Assembly (NCBI GenBank): GCA_002110485.1
Contig: MOWL01000045.1
Location: 124,001 to 188,000 of the forward strand
Length of the DNA: 64,000 nucleotides
Source: Emergomyces orientalis
Taxonomy: Eukaryota; Ascomycota; Eurotiomycetes; Onygenales; Ajellomycetaceae
Direction of reading: 5' to 3'
Below, in pieces: positions 26,369 through 37,081 of this stretch (the stretch's first letter is position 1; each line of letters starts with the position of its first letter). Under the pieces are notes generated by a model. That model was given only the letters and a program-made list of their open reading frames with translations, did no database searches and was not told the DNA's origin. The position numbers and the translations under genes were made by a program.

Positions 26369-27109
26369 ATGCCAAACGCAGGAGAGTTGAATCAGCTGTA
26401 TGTTGGTAACCTGAAATGAATGCGAAATCATATGGTTGGGCGTGTTCCTTTGTTTAATTTGGCGTGATGCACGTCCATAGTGTAGTGGTTTCTCACATCA
26501 ATCCAACATAAATCGCTCATTGCCATCCCCCAATACCCTTTTCCGTTATACTATCATGCAAATTGCGTGTCATTATCGGACGCTTTCCCTTCGGTGGTGC
26601 TAACGGAGGTAAGTCAGATCTTAAACAGACGACAGCCCGATTGCTCAAGAATGTGGCCGACTTAAGGAGCAGTCGTCTCTCTGAAGAGAGTGATAGCCGC
26701 ACGTGCAACATTTGGCCTATGAGAGTTCCAAGCACTCCAAAGTTGCATTTCGGGGGTCCGAGACCAAACAGAACTAACTATCCAAGCCGTAAGGCGGTGG
26801 AACATATTGATACGTAGGAATACAAAGGAGATGCTCCTAGCATGGCTCCTGCATGAGACCGTGATATCTGACAACCCTACCAATGTAGAGTTGGGTTCCC
26901 ACTCTTGCAATTGCATGGCTGTTCCATTATCATGGCAAGTATTTAACTTACGGCTACTCGCCATGAAGTTCTCTGTCTCTCGTCTCGCCCCAAGCATAAG
27001 GTCCAAGGTCATATTTATCGCCCTCTCCCCCCTACCCCTCCAGACTTTCTTCTGTATGCAACGTTTCATTTAAAAATTTAAAGGAAGTTTTGTGGGCCCT
27101 TGCGCAAAT
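26369..27109. other. Intergenic region between the GST-like gene and the MFS pseudogene
   Basis: It contains an unrecognised 135-codon minus-strand open frame (27069-26662) with no visible domain. I do not call it a gene. Confidence 0.4.
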
Positions 27110-28855
27110 ATGGAACATGCGAAAGAACCCAGCTCGGCAGGTGGTTGTCCGGAATCCGCCAAAAAACCAACTAATGGTTCTCAGCAGCTGAGCGGCAATT
27201 ACTGTGGAAATTTGACCTTCATATCGTCCCTATCCTATTTCTTGTATATTTTTGTGCCTTCTTGGACAGAATCAATGTGGGAAACGCCTTGGTGGAAGGG
27301 ATCGTAGAGGAATTGGACATGAATAGCACCAGTGATATCCGTATATTCTTTTGGAAGTTCCTAGCAATATTATCCTTAAACGAGTTGCTCCTTCCACATG
27401 GATTACCATCCTCACGTTTTTCTCGGGTGAGTCAATCTCAAACAGTTGTATGCCCATCCCTCTGCTAAGTTAACCCTGTTTGAAGGTCTTGTGACTGTAT
27501 GTCAGGGTTTCGTGAAAAGTCCGACCGGTCTCATTGTTTGCCGATTTTTCTTGGGCGTTTTTGAAGCTGGGCTTCTTCCAGGTAACCAAATGCCACTGTA
27601 TGGGATGAATTCGATATCCACGTGACATTTTGACATTTTTTAGGATTCATCTATCTTATGAGTACTAGTATGTACTACAAGAGACACGAGTTCCAAAAAA
27701 GGTTCACAGTTCTATTTACGTCTGGCATGGTTGCAGGCGCCGTCGGAGGAGTATCACCTTGATTTCTTGCCCAGAAACGTATATTTATCTGTCAAAGCCC
27801 CTGACATTACCCAGCTTCTGGCGTTTTCGTTGGCAAAACTAGATAGTGTTGGGGGATTCTCAGGATGGCGATGGTAAGACCCACCTGCTTTGTAGCCCAA
27901 AACAAAGAAGTTAAAATACCGATACCATGGTAGGATATTCATTGTCGAAGGGCTCATGTCTATTTCACTGAGCCTTTTAACGAAGTTCCTCATCGTGGAC
28001 TAGCCTCCTGAAGCAACGCTTCTCACGGACGAGGAGCGACTCATGGTTGCAATACGTTTAAAAGAGGATGTGGGTTCCGCGAAAATGGACTGGCTTGTTC
28101 GACAATCATTGCAAATCATTCTCAAAGACTGGAAAATATATACAGGGTATGGGAACTTTCCCTTCAACACAAATGGTCAATGTACTAAACGCTCGACTAT
28201 TTCTTTAATTAGCGCGCTGATATATTTCACGATCACTACCTCTGGATATTCGACCGCTCTCTTCAACCCTACTATTTTAACCCAGTTTGGGTATGGAACT
28301 TCCCAGTCACAGATCCACAGTATCCCCATTTGGGCAGCGTCCGCAGCTGCTACCATTCTTGTAGGCTATATAAGCGACAGAATCCGCCATCGCTGGGGTT
28401 TCATAATGTTTGGGTGCCTACTCACCAGCATCGTATATACCTTGCTACTCTGCCAAAGCCACGTATCCTTAACAATCAAACACATGGCACTATTCATTGT
28501 CAATATTGGCGTATACACCGTACAACCAGTTACTGTCGTATGGCTCTCCAACAACTTGGCCGGGCACTACAAACGTGCATTAGGAAGTGCTTTCAAGATA
28601 TCCTTTGGTAATATCGGCGGGATCGTGGCCAGCAGTTTATTCGTCCCAAACGCTGCACCACTCTTCCGGGCAGGATACGGTAGTGCTCTGGCTTTGGTGG
28701 CTCTGTTCGCTCTCTTGTGTGCGGGGTTTATGCTTGGGCTGGAGAAAGAAAATAAGAAACGGGATTCTGGATGCCGAGATTATAGGTTCAGTTTATGTCA
28801 AGTCCAGTTGGGGAACCCTGGGGACGATCATCCGAATTTCCGATTCCCAAAATAA
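27110..28855 (+). pseudogene. MFS permease pseudogene (Dal5/allantoate-type anion:cation symporter)
   Basis: The order of motifs is that of Dal5-type transporters: LLWKFDLHIVPILFLVYF, FLDRINVGNALVEGI, EVPSNIILKRVAPSTWIT, GFVKSPTGLIVCRFFLGVFE, FTSGMVAGAVGG, GWRW, EGLMSISLSLLTKFLIVD, then TM7-TM12 from about 28222 and a tail DYRFSL..DDHPNFRFPK. Lesions: the start-proximal frame (MEHAKEPSS..) does not connect to LLWKF (stop and shift near 27172-27199); the segment between VEELDMN and EVPSN is shortened and shifted (27320-27362); there is a TGA at 27760-27762; and there is a TAG at 28001-28003 where relatives have Trp-Pro-Pro (VDWPP). Introns near 27425-27485, 27582-27642 and 28149-28221 retain splice signals. 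Neutral decay of a former nitrogen-compound or vitamin transporter is the simplest reading. Confidence 0.88.
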
Positions 28856-30298
28856 ACGGGTTAGTGTTCGTCTCGCATTAATGATTATCGCCCCATGCAT
28901 ATTTCATCTTTTATTTCGTGCATGAACATCTTTTCATCATTATTCTTTGTTTGTTGTTGTTTTGTGGATCATCTCCGTGGACATGATGTGTCTGATAACC
29001 TATCCCCCAATTTTCCTCTGTGGCGCCATAAAACCTTCGATTAGAAAATATATTGTCAGTACATCCCTGAAACCGCCTAAGAATAACTGACCATATGGAT
29101 CGATTCTACCAGAATTGATAGCAACAGGAAGCCTTTCGACCCCCAGTGTTTCGTAATAAAAATATGCAGGTATTGAAGCCTCTAATTTTCCCGTTGCAGC
29201 TGTGGCCCTACCATCATGGACGTTCTTGGCTGAGAGTTCTCAATAATGGAGAACCAAGTCCCGGCAACCAGGTACGCAACCTCACAAACATCAAGTGCAG
29301 GTTCGCAACTGGCCTTCAGCCGATCTTTGTCCTGTCTACCTCTGACTCTACGGGAGGTCGCTTTTATTCGGCAGAAAGGATAGGAGGATCGTCGAATCTG
29401 ATTAACTATCAGTCGACCGATCGAACAGGATGATGCCTCCAGCGCTGTTGTCGTGTCATTTGTTACCCAAATCACAAAGCCCAGGATGTCTGTTGAAGCT
29501 TAGCTAAAGTTGCGTTAAATACCACATCGACTTATGCTGTTGGATCATGTGTATTTGAAGTATACTCCTATCAAGAGGGCACTCGAGCATTGTGCTTTTC
29601 CGGAAAAGCATTGCAATAAGCTATCGTTCTTAAATGTTCGATGGCCTCATTTTCTAGCCATTTACACACCTACGATCAGCAGTTCCCCGGACGTTTCCAT
29701 TTTTCAAACTCTTTGTTTTGATGTTTGCTTGCTGAGAGCTGACTCTCGCAACGGACGCGGTGGAGCAAGTCAATGCCCCAATTCTGCTTCTGCTATTTGG
29801 CCTACCTGCATTCCTACCTGATTTCCTCTGCTAATTTGGGTCTACATTTTGCTTTGCAGCAGATTTCTTTGTTCCGCTCAAGGCATCGCCATTCCCAACA
29901 ACGTGCAGGCTAATTTGTTGACCAGAAACACATTCTCAACGCATCTGAAAGGAAAATGCATGCGTCCAGATTATGCGTGCCACAGAGCCAATCCCTGGTT
30001 TGGAGCCGCCATATCGAAGCTTCGGCAAGATTCTCGCCGTACTCATGTCATACAGCTCGACCCTTGGAAAAATGGCGCATTTTAGGGTACGATTTGTCTG
30101 GGTTCATGCAAGAGGTATATGTTCAGTTCGAACTAGACATTCCTCTCGAGAGAATATATCAGGCCCTCTCAACTCCATCATGGATCCTTCGTACCTAACG
30201 AAGTACATATCTACCACGTTTCCTATGCGCAGGCTTTACAGCTTCAACCTTTGTTCTTGCAATAATAAGTTCTCGTACAAGAATCAGACGCCTCCAGT
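28856..30298. other. Intergenic region between the MFS pseudogene and the rhodopsin-domain gene
   Basis: Only short overlapping open frames without recognisable domains are present. It probably includes the promoter of the downstream gene. Confidence 0.4.
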
Positions 30299-31994
30299 AT
30301 GGCTTCGCCGTCTAGAGAACCGATGTCAGACATTTCTGCGCGATTGATGATGCCTTCGATCATATTCTGCTTTGTAACCCCCATATTCGTTGCAATGCGA
30401 GTAGCGAGCAGACTACATTTTACGAAGAGGCTGGGAAGGGATGACTGGACCATTCTCGTTTCCTGCGTGAGTTACTTCAATATGGAGTTGTTCAAATAAA
30501 AGGCGAAATGCGAAATTTGTTGTTGGTATTGCAAGTTTCGAGTTGGATCTGACGCTAGAGCTTGGGATGCCAATTCACACAGGTGTTTTCGGTCATCCTT
30601 TCTATAACTATGATTGTTGGTAGGGACCCTGAAGCTTAATCCTCTTTCTAACTGTTCAAGTATGCTAATTTAACGGCAGTTTGCAAATGGGCTTTTGGAA
30701 AACATATGAAGCAGCAAGATCCTCTCCTTGTTCGGAAGACATTGAAGGTGCGTTCCGCATATCTAGATACCTTGGAGGTGTTTTGAAGGCGCATGTGCAG
30801 CCCAAATTATACCTACGACCGAGCGACTATTTCCAGCAAATTTCTATAAAGTTCAAGCTCAACATAAGGCTATAACAGTATTGACATAAACATAGCTTTA
30901 TGTAGGGGCCCAGGTGGTATATAAGGTGACCATCGTGTTATCCAAAATATCGATCGTCTTTCTCTATCTCCGTATATTCGTGAACAAACTCTTCAAACGA
31001 ACATGTTGGATCTTAATCGTGATCGTCATTTGCTACACGATAGGTTCGTCAACAGCCACCGTGTTCCAATGTACCCCAATTCGCCGTGCCTGGGACAGAA
31101 CAGCCATTGGAACGTGCATCAATCTCACGATCAGCTGGTATGCGAACGCGGCCTTCAGTATCTTAAGTGACGTGGCTATCTTGATATTGCCCATGCCAGT
31201 TATAAAATCCCTACAATTGCCCAAGAGGGCTAAGATTGGATTGATGTCAATATTTGCGGTTGGTATTTTGTACGGTACCCAGTTCCTTACCTCAGATCCT
31301 GCCGATCAGGATGTGGAGGCAATAGCTAATGTTTTTGATTTAGTGTTTGTATCACGAGTGTTCTCAGGTCCATGACATTAGATGTTGCAACGAAAAATTT
31401 AGACATAACCTGTGGGTATAATACTGCTGGTTATGTTTACTATCGCAACTTATTTGCTTCACGGAGACTTATGCGCATACTGAACAATTGTTTACGTGAA
31501 TTTTAGGGTCCTCAATTGGCTCCTCAATGTGGACTATCGTCGAAACGAATGTTGCAATACTGTGCGCCTGCATGCCCACGTTCAAAGCACCTCTTTCCAA
31601 AGTCTTTCCCCGGGCATTCAACTCCTTCTACCGCTCGGGAAGCGGTCAGGATTCGAAAGAAGATTCAAAGACCGACGGGTCTGCACCTCATTGTAAGGTG
31701 CCAGTCCCAGTGATGAAATTTCCCTTTTATAGTCTTAGCACTCCCAGGTTTAGCAGGTGGGAGCTATTGGCGGAGAAGTTGGAGCTTTGGGTGAGACGCT
31801 TGGGCAAAGGCAGTAGTAGTAGCTTTGGTGGTGGAGGAGGTGAGAGAGGCGGCGATGCCTTTACGGTTTCGAACGCCAGTACGATAGCCGGAACGAGGTG
31901 CCATGGAAAAAAAGAATGCAGCGGAGGCGTACCTGCAGATGACTTGGAATCCGGTAAGGGGTCGACAGTGATTGTTCAGCAGTGCATGAAGTAG
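30299..31994 (+). CDS. Fungal rhodopsin-domain (PTH11-like) integral membrane protein, six exons
   Basis: Proposed exons: 30299-30466, 30583-30619, 30680-30747, 30914-31269, 31344-31429 and 31507-31994. They total 1203 nt (400 aa plus stop) with all phases matching. Hydrophobic segments include MMPSIIFCFVTPIFVAMRVA, VFSVILSITMIVV, VTIVLSKISIVFLYLRIF, CWILIVIVICYTIG, AAFSILSDVAILILPMPVI and IGLMSIFAVGIFVCITSVL. The loop ATVFQCTPIRRAWDR and LPMPVIKSLQLPKRAKIG are hallmarks of the fungal rhodopsin-like domain. The C-terminal tail (about 130 aa) is cytosolic, Gly/Ser-rich and poorly conserved. The role is unknown; this large family includes PTH11-like putative receptors. The join between exons 3 and 4 is the weakest: the joined sequence TLK-VVYKV looks a few residues short, so a micro-exon may hide in 30748-30913. 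Confidence 0.75.
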
Positions 31995-32908
31995 CGGTTT
32001 CATCCAAGATATTGTGTGATTATTTCGAAACGACTGATGAAGTGCGTAAATATAGCGAAGCTACCAATTCTCTAATATCTTAATATTATAAAAAGGCAAA
32101 GAGAAGTAATTTAGACACCGAGACGCCGAAGGGAGGACAAAAGCGGGAAATGTCGTTGCCGCAAACGGGTTAAGCTACTTTTGAGTCAAAGGTCAATAGT
32201 TCCCAATGAATTATTACAGCCGATGCTTATCTCGTCGTTTGCAAAGGATGGAAGTCCGATTCCGCGAAATTCCGTATCCTCTCAGTTTGGTAGAACGAAA
32301 GGTGAAAATTGTCATTACCAATAATGAATATGCCAATCGACTAGAGACCGAATGCAGACCCAGTCAATGCCGGCGAGAAAACCAATTGGTTTGAACACAA
32401 CTATCGGGAAAGGGCGCGAAACCACCTGAAATAGCATGGGGGGGTGAATATTCAATGAGCTCCTCGCAAATTTCTTGGGCGATTAAGGCTTTATGAAAGC
32501 ATTTTTGAAATGGACGGTTGCAGTATTCGAGAGTTGACCTCAAGAAAAAAAGCGCCAATAGAACCATGTTCTTCTGTGGCCAGTTTCGTTGACCAAATAT
32601 CAGTATTTCGTTGCAGGGCAGTTTCAAAATTTGACGACGGAAAGCGAGACTGGCGGGGGGAAGACTCTTGAGTTGGAAGATTGGTTGCATTGCCCTAGAT
32701 CTCGATAAATGACGAAGCAACGGCGATGCTTCAAATCTACGAGCTTGGGATGATGGTTATAGGTAAAAGAGGTCATATTGCTCAACTTTTGTTGTTGTCC
32801 TCTCCATTTAAGCTGTAACATACAGTGCATATCAGGTGAAGCCAGTCCATACCATTAATCGATGCAACAATTGCTTTTTTGCATTTTGTGGAAATTCCAC
32901 GAAACAGA
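31995..32908. other. Intergenic region
   Basis: Between the rhodopsin-domain gene and the Hsp31-like gene, which converge here. A 118-codon minus frame at 32720-32364 has no recognisable domain and is not called. Confidence 0.45.
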
Positions 32909-33643
32909 TTAAAAATCGCCAACAGCCCCCTCAAATACTCTGATAGCATTTTTCACAGTACTTGTAGTGCTCGTGGCATTTGCGCCAGTAACAATCCTCG
33001 AATCGATATGGCTAAAGTCATCAAAATTGTGTGCAGGTGGCAAGTAATGAGCGTTGACGGCTTGGGCAACCTCCTCTACCGTTTTGAGGTTGTCATCTCT
33101 GATCTTGTCAATGACCTTCAGCTCAACCTCACCCTTCGTCGGAAAACCAGTAACTTCTTTACCCTTAAGGAGCAGTTCGCCATTCGGAGAATGCATACCC
33201 GCGAAAATAACTGGGGCTTGGTCAACGGCAGCAATCACTCCGCCGCGGTCGTAAACATTTTCGGCAATGGCCTGCAAATGGCGAGCATGTGGGAAGTCAT
33301 ACATCGCGCCGTGGCCCCCAGCTGCGAAGAAAAGCCCGTATTCGTGTGCGGCCAAATCACCAGCTCTGAATATCTGGTTTTTGATCTTGTGATGGAAAGG
33401 GTAATCGAAGCTTTGAAGGATCCGCTGCTCTTCATGGGATAGGTTATGCGGATCTAGCGAATGGACATCGTAGGCGAAAGTGCCTGTCTCTGAGGCGATA
33501 TCGATATCAAAGCCTGCTTCCACTAGTTCGTCGAATGGGTGCAAAGCCTCCGGGAAGGAGAGACCCGTTTTCTGCCCATCCAGGTAGAATGGAGGTTGGG
33601 CGCTGCTCACAGCAATCAAAGCTTTCCGCGGGAGATCATGCAT
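32909..33643 (-). CDS. Hsp31/DJ-1-PfpI family protein lacking the catalytic Cys-His
   Basis: This 244-residue protein (from the ATG at 33643) matches the Hsp31 branch of the DJ-1/PfpI superfamily, enzymes that act as glutathione-independent glyoxalases (glyoxalase III) and chaperones. Conserved stretches: FPEALHPFDELVEAGFDIDI with the catalytic-pocket Glu, SETGTFAYDVHSL, FFAAGGHGAMYDFPHA, GVIAAVDQAPVIFAG, and a C-terminal SRIVTGANATS. In active relatives the nucleophile elbow reads AAVCHGP; here it is AAVDQAP (Asp at 33223-33221, Gln at 33220-33218). The nucleophilic Cys and the following His are therefore absent, and glyoxalase activity by the usual mechanism is unlikely. The open frame extends in frame to an upstream ATG at 33724, adding 27 residues without family similarity, so I prefer 33643. 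Confidence 0.85.
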   Translation of the reverse strand: MHDLPRKALIAVSSAQPPFYLDGQKTGLSFPEALHPFDELVEAGFDIDIASETGTFAYDVHSLDPHNLSHEEQRILQSFDYPFHHKIKNQIFRAGDLAAHEYGLFFAAGGHGAMYDFPHARHLQAIAENVYDRGGVIAAVDQAPVIFAGMHSPNGELLLKGKEVTGFPTKGEVELKVIDKIRDDNLKTVEEVAQAVNAHYLPPAHNFDDFSHIDSRIVTGANATSTTSTVKNAIRVFEGAVGDF

Positions 33644-33724
33644 CTTGTTTAACAAGCTGTAAATACCACTTGTATCGATCAAAATGGAGGACGCCAATCG
33701 GCAGGAGCTGAGCGGAGAGAGCAC

Positions 33725-34280
33725 CTGGGTACCTCAGCCTTCTTATCGAGCAGCGGTCGGGGCATGAGGCAAATAGAAGCTTGAAGTTGTCGTCACTGGT
33801 AAAGCTTGAGGCCGAAAAGAAAGTTAACATTTACACAAACATACACAATAACCTTTGGTGTCATTCCTTTACGATCATGGGGTCAAACTTAATCCATGGA
33901 TCCTTTGTTGCCCGTAGCTTAAATAATGCCATCCTGGTTTACCAAAGACGAGAAAGGGAGACGATGATGAAATTGGTGCGTTTCATTCTGTATGACGTAG
34001 TGGTCTCGTATTGGGTACCGCAGACAGAGAGCACAGCAGATGAAACTCTACGGTACAAGGATGTTGTTCCATGCCATGACGACAACACGGACATTGCTAG
34101 GGAAAACATTTACCTGAGCTGTGCAAACTCGCTGTCTACTTGAGAATGACATTATATTCTGTAAGTAGCCACGGAGATTGCGTTCACATGAATTGAGCCT
34201 GGGTATGCAAAATGGTTGAACAATTCCATATTCAGTCCCATAATATCCAAACTCCGCAAATATCAGTTCATTTCGACAGC
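33725..34280. other. Intergenic: Hsp31-like promoter and ligase 3' flank
   Basis: It lies between two minus-strand genes. A 120-codon plus-strand open frame (33781-34143) has no recognisable features and is probably chance. Confidence 0.45.
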
Positions 34281-36830
34281 TCACTCATCGTCCGAACCGA
34301 AGTTGACATTTTCCGCTTCTGGTTTGGATATTGTTCCTTCTTCCTGAAATCGTTCCGTTTGTTTCCTCCATAGACTCGCAAGGTAGTCGGAGCTACTTGC
34401 TTCTTCAATGCCCTTATCCTCGCGGACTCTGATGAATCTCGGAAAGCGAAGGCTCAGTCCGCGCTCCTCACTGACCAACCCAATCGCCGCTGTATAAGTA
34501 GGGCTGAGAGTAATATCCGCGAATGCCACCTCCCAGACCTCCTGTGGTTCAAACCACACTTCTGGGTCATTTGTATACTCCACGTAGCTCGGCCTCGGAA
34601 TTATATTATCGCTCCCCTCCGCATATTTCTCCTTGTTAGCTTGATAGAACTTGTCCGTGAAACCGGATATGCACTTTGTAACAGCCTCAAGCAAGCCGGT
34701 TTCGGGATTGCGAACCGCAAGAAGGATAGGAGACCACCATTTAGCTTTCCGGCCTTGCCCATGCCAAGCAGCAATAGGAATTAAATCCAAAGTATCGGAT
34801 GCAGCACTGTAATCCTTTTTCACTTTGAGCCACGACTCGAGTCGCTTATCAGGCTCATAAGTAGATAGTAGAGAGCGCCGACCCCTACTTTTTGTGTTAC
34901 CATTCGGTTCAACAGTGGCAAGCGTTGATAATTCGCTGGTGGAAATTGCTTCCGCAATGGACTCTTCTTTGGATAATTCGGGTTGAACAGCATCATCATC
35001 AAGCAGCTTGACCATGAGTCCTTCACATTTAGCATCAGTAGCATCCTTGAAAAAGCCCAGCACTGCTTCTGAATCAGACGAAGTCGCGTCGATATTTTTC
35101 ACCCACGTGAAATGATGTGGGATCTCGATGAACAGACCTCGAAGGAGCTCTCGCCTCTCCCGAAGTGGTCTCTCTAGCAACGGTTCACCATTCAAAAACA
35201 TGAGATCGAAAGCGAACAAGCATACACTTATTTTAATGCTATTGATGCCCACATTTTTTTTAGCACGGTTGGTAAGAGTCTGGAAGGCCAATAACTCTCC
35301 ATTGGTTTGGTTGACCGCTACAATTTCTCCTTCTAAAATGAAGCTCGATACACCTTCGCCTCGAATTTGAGGTATGAGCGCTACCAAGTCAGGGTATTTG
35401 TCCGTCATAAGCTCGAGATGTCGAGAAAAGATAGACACTGCGCCAGAAGGATCGCAGTGAACTTGAGCCCGCTGGCCGTCGTACTTATACTCACAGGTGA
35501 ATGCTCTTCCTTGGAGCTTGGTGAGCATTTGGGTGAGATCCCTCGTAATGCTTCCCAACATTGGGCGTAGGGGTATATGGAGAGTGAGGCCACATCTCAC
35601 AATAAGTTCATCTGATATTCCGATCTCCAGAAGGCATGGTACTAAATCGTCGTAGTTGGGGCGTCGAGCGTAACAAGCCTTCACAATTTCCTCCGCCCTA
35701 CTGTAGATACTTGCGATTTCTTCCTTTTTGAGTTTTGAGAGATCCCTTCCTTTATATACAGAGAATTCGCTCGTGGCAGGCCTAGAGTATAAGAATGCCC
35801 TGGCTAATGCAATAAGCATGGTTGTTTTGACCGCTCCAATGCGAAGATGTTGCACAAGCGTTCGCACAATGTATCTGCTTTCCTCTGCGCCTCGTGTATC
35901 CTGGAGAAGCTTCTCAACTATTCGTTGTTTGGTCTCCTGGCTTCCTAGGCCTTTGCTTCTAGAAATTTTCAAAAGCGATTCGTATACTCCTCTTATTGAT
36001 AAAGGTCTTGGCTTCCTTAATGTAAATGTTTGCCTCTTTTTAGCCTCAAAGGCGACATCCCCAGCATCACCATGCTTGTCATATAGAGTTTTCAATCCTT
36101 GGTTGTTTAATCCATATGCATTTTTCAGCGCCTTGGATATAGCAGACCCGCCTAATCCCAACTCTAATGGAACGTAGGGGGGACCAATGGCATTCGTTGC
36201 AAGCCACACGGCAGGAACCAGGCTCTCGGGGTTGGCTTCAATGATTATCCTTAGGAAGTTAACCAACGTGTCAACTATCTTAATCCGGCTTTGGGTGCTG
36301 CTGACAAGGACAAATGCTCGTGTCAGAATGGCATACGATGCGTGTCCCCCTTCAACAGCCCAATGTGACCGTAATTGCTTAACGTAGTCTGGTGGATCAA
36401 AAGTCAGAGGGCTCTGATCAAACGGTATCGACTGCGAAATAGTATCCTCATCGTTAGACGAGGTTTGTAACGATAACATGCTTTTCGGGTTATTGTTCCC
36501 AGGAATGTCAAACGACGGCGGAGTAGATAGTTGCGGTTCTAAACCGGATAGCTGATCTCGATCCCCGGGTTTGGCCTCTTGTGGAATTAAACCCAGAGCG
36601 TCTTTACGTGCGCTGGAGCTCTGAAGATCTGATTCGGCTTCTTCATTCCATTCTGCTTGCAATTTGCGAGCGAGCTCTTCGTCCGTCAACACGGGCGTAG
36701 TATTGGCTTGTGTGCCGGTCGGTGATGTCGGAGCGACATTTTGACTTTGAAAGAATGATTTGATTCCACGAATCTGTTGAGGCGCAGGTCCAGAATCATT
36801 TATCTTGCGCTTCTTAGCGGGACTAGGCAT
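34281..36830 (-). CDS. ATP-dependent DNA ligase I
   Basis: Single-exon 849-residue protein. It seals nicks between Okazaki fragments and in excision repair in the nucleus. The N-terminus has a basic PAKKRKI signal and a PCNA-interacting-like box (QQIRGIKSFF, about residues 18-27). The adenylation domain carries motif I YKYDGQRAQVH with the nucleotidyl lysine at about residue 449. Downstream are FILEGEIVAVN (motif III region), KCEGLMVKLL (motif IV) and the basic SWLKVKKDY (motif V). The C-terminal OB-fold region has WWSPILLAVRNPETG and LRFPRFIRVREDKG. The length is normal for fungal Cdc9/Lig1. The ligase diverges from the Tip20 gene with only 251 bp between start codons. All motif residues look intact. 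Confidence 0.96.
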   Translation of the reverse strand: MPSPAKKRKINDSGPAPQQIRGIKSFFQSQNVAPTSPTGTQANTTPVLTDEELARKLQAEWNEEAESDLQSSSARKDALGLIPQEAKPGDRDQLSGLEPQLSTPPSFDIPGNNNPKSMLSLQTSSNDEDTISQSIPFDQSPLTFDPPDYVKQLRSHWAVEGGHASYAILTRAFVLVSSTQSRIKIVDTLVNFLRIIIEANPESLVPAVWLATNAIGPPYVPLELGLGGSAISKALKNAYGLNNQGLKTLYDKHGDAGDVAFEAKKRQTFTLRKPRPLSIRGVYESLLKISRSKGLGSQETKQRIVEKLLQDTRGAEESRYIVRTLVQHLRIGAVKTTMLIALARAFLYSRPATSEFSVYKGRDLSKLKKEEIASIYSRAEEIVKACYARRPNYDDLVPCLLEIGISDELIVRCGLTLHIPLRPMLGSITRDLTQMLTKLQGRAFTCEYKYDGQRAQVHCDPSGAVSIFSRHLELMTDKYPDLVALIPQIRGEGVSSFILEGEIVAVNQTNGELLAFQTLTNRAKKNVGINSIKISVCLFAFDLMFLNGEPLLERPLRERRELLRGLFIEIPHHFTWVKNIDATSSDSEAVLGFFKDATDAKCEGLMVKLLDDDAVQPELSKEESIAEAISTSELSTLATVEPNGNTKSRGRRSLLSTYEPDKRLESWLKVKKDYSAASDTLDLIPIAAWHGQGRKAKWWSPILLAVRNPETGLLEAVTKCISGFTDKFYQANKEKYAEGSDNIIPRPSYVEYTNDPEVWFEPQEVWEVAFADITLSPTYTAAIGLVSEERGLSLRFPRFIRVREDKGIEEASSSDYLASLWRKQTERFQEEGTISKPEAENVNFGSDDE

Positions 36831-37081
36831 GTCTGGTCTCCATGAAGGAAATTGGCGGAGGGTGAGATATATTGGAATCGGAGAAGTTGTTTTCCAACAA
36901 GGTTGACATTTCGGCTGGGGAGCTCTGACGAAACACGTGGATCTCGAAGGGTGGGTGGTCCAAGTGCTGCCCTGCGGCCACTTTGGAGCTTCGTCGTTAT
37001 TTCTCGCCGCGTTCCATTCAGAACTACCAACTGTTCACCTTGAATATACCCAACTTCTCACTATTAATTCAGATTGTGGCC
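36831..37081. promoter_or_regulatory. Bidirectional promoter of ligase I and Tip20
   Basis: 251 bp separate the two divergent start codons. It contains a palindromic CACGTG E-box at 36934-36939. Shared control is possible but not shown. Confidence 0.5.

Noticed and set aside
26662..27069. 135-codon minus frame between the GST-like gene and the MFS pseudogene
   Set aside because: No recognisable domain or conserved-looking segment; consistent with chance in GC-balanced DNA.
32364..32720. 118-codon minus frame
   Set aside because: Looks vaguely protein-like but nothing identifiable; no splice or family evidence.
33781..34143. 120-codon plus frame
   Set aside because: Antisense to the promoter region of the Hsp31-like gene, no domain.
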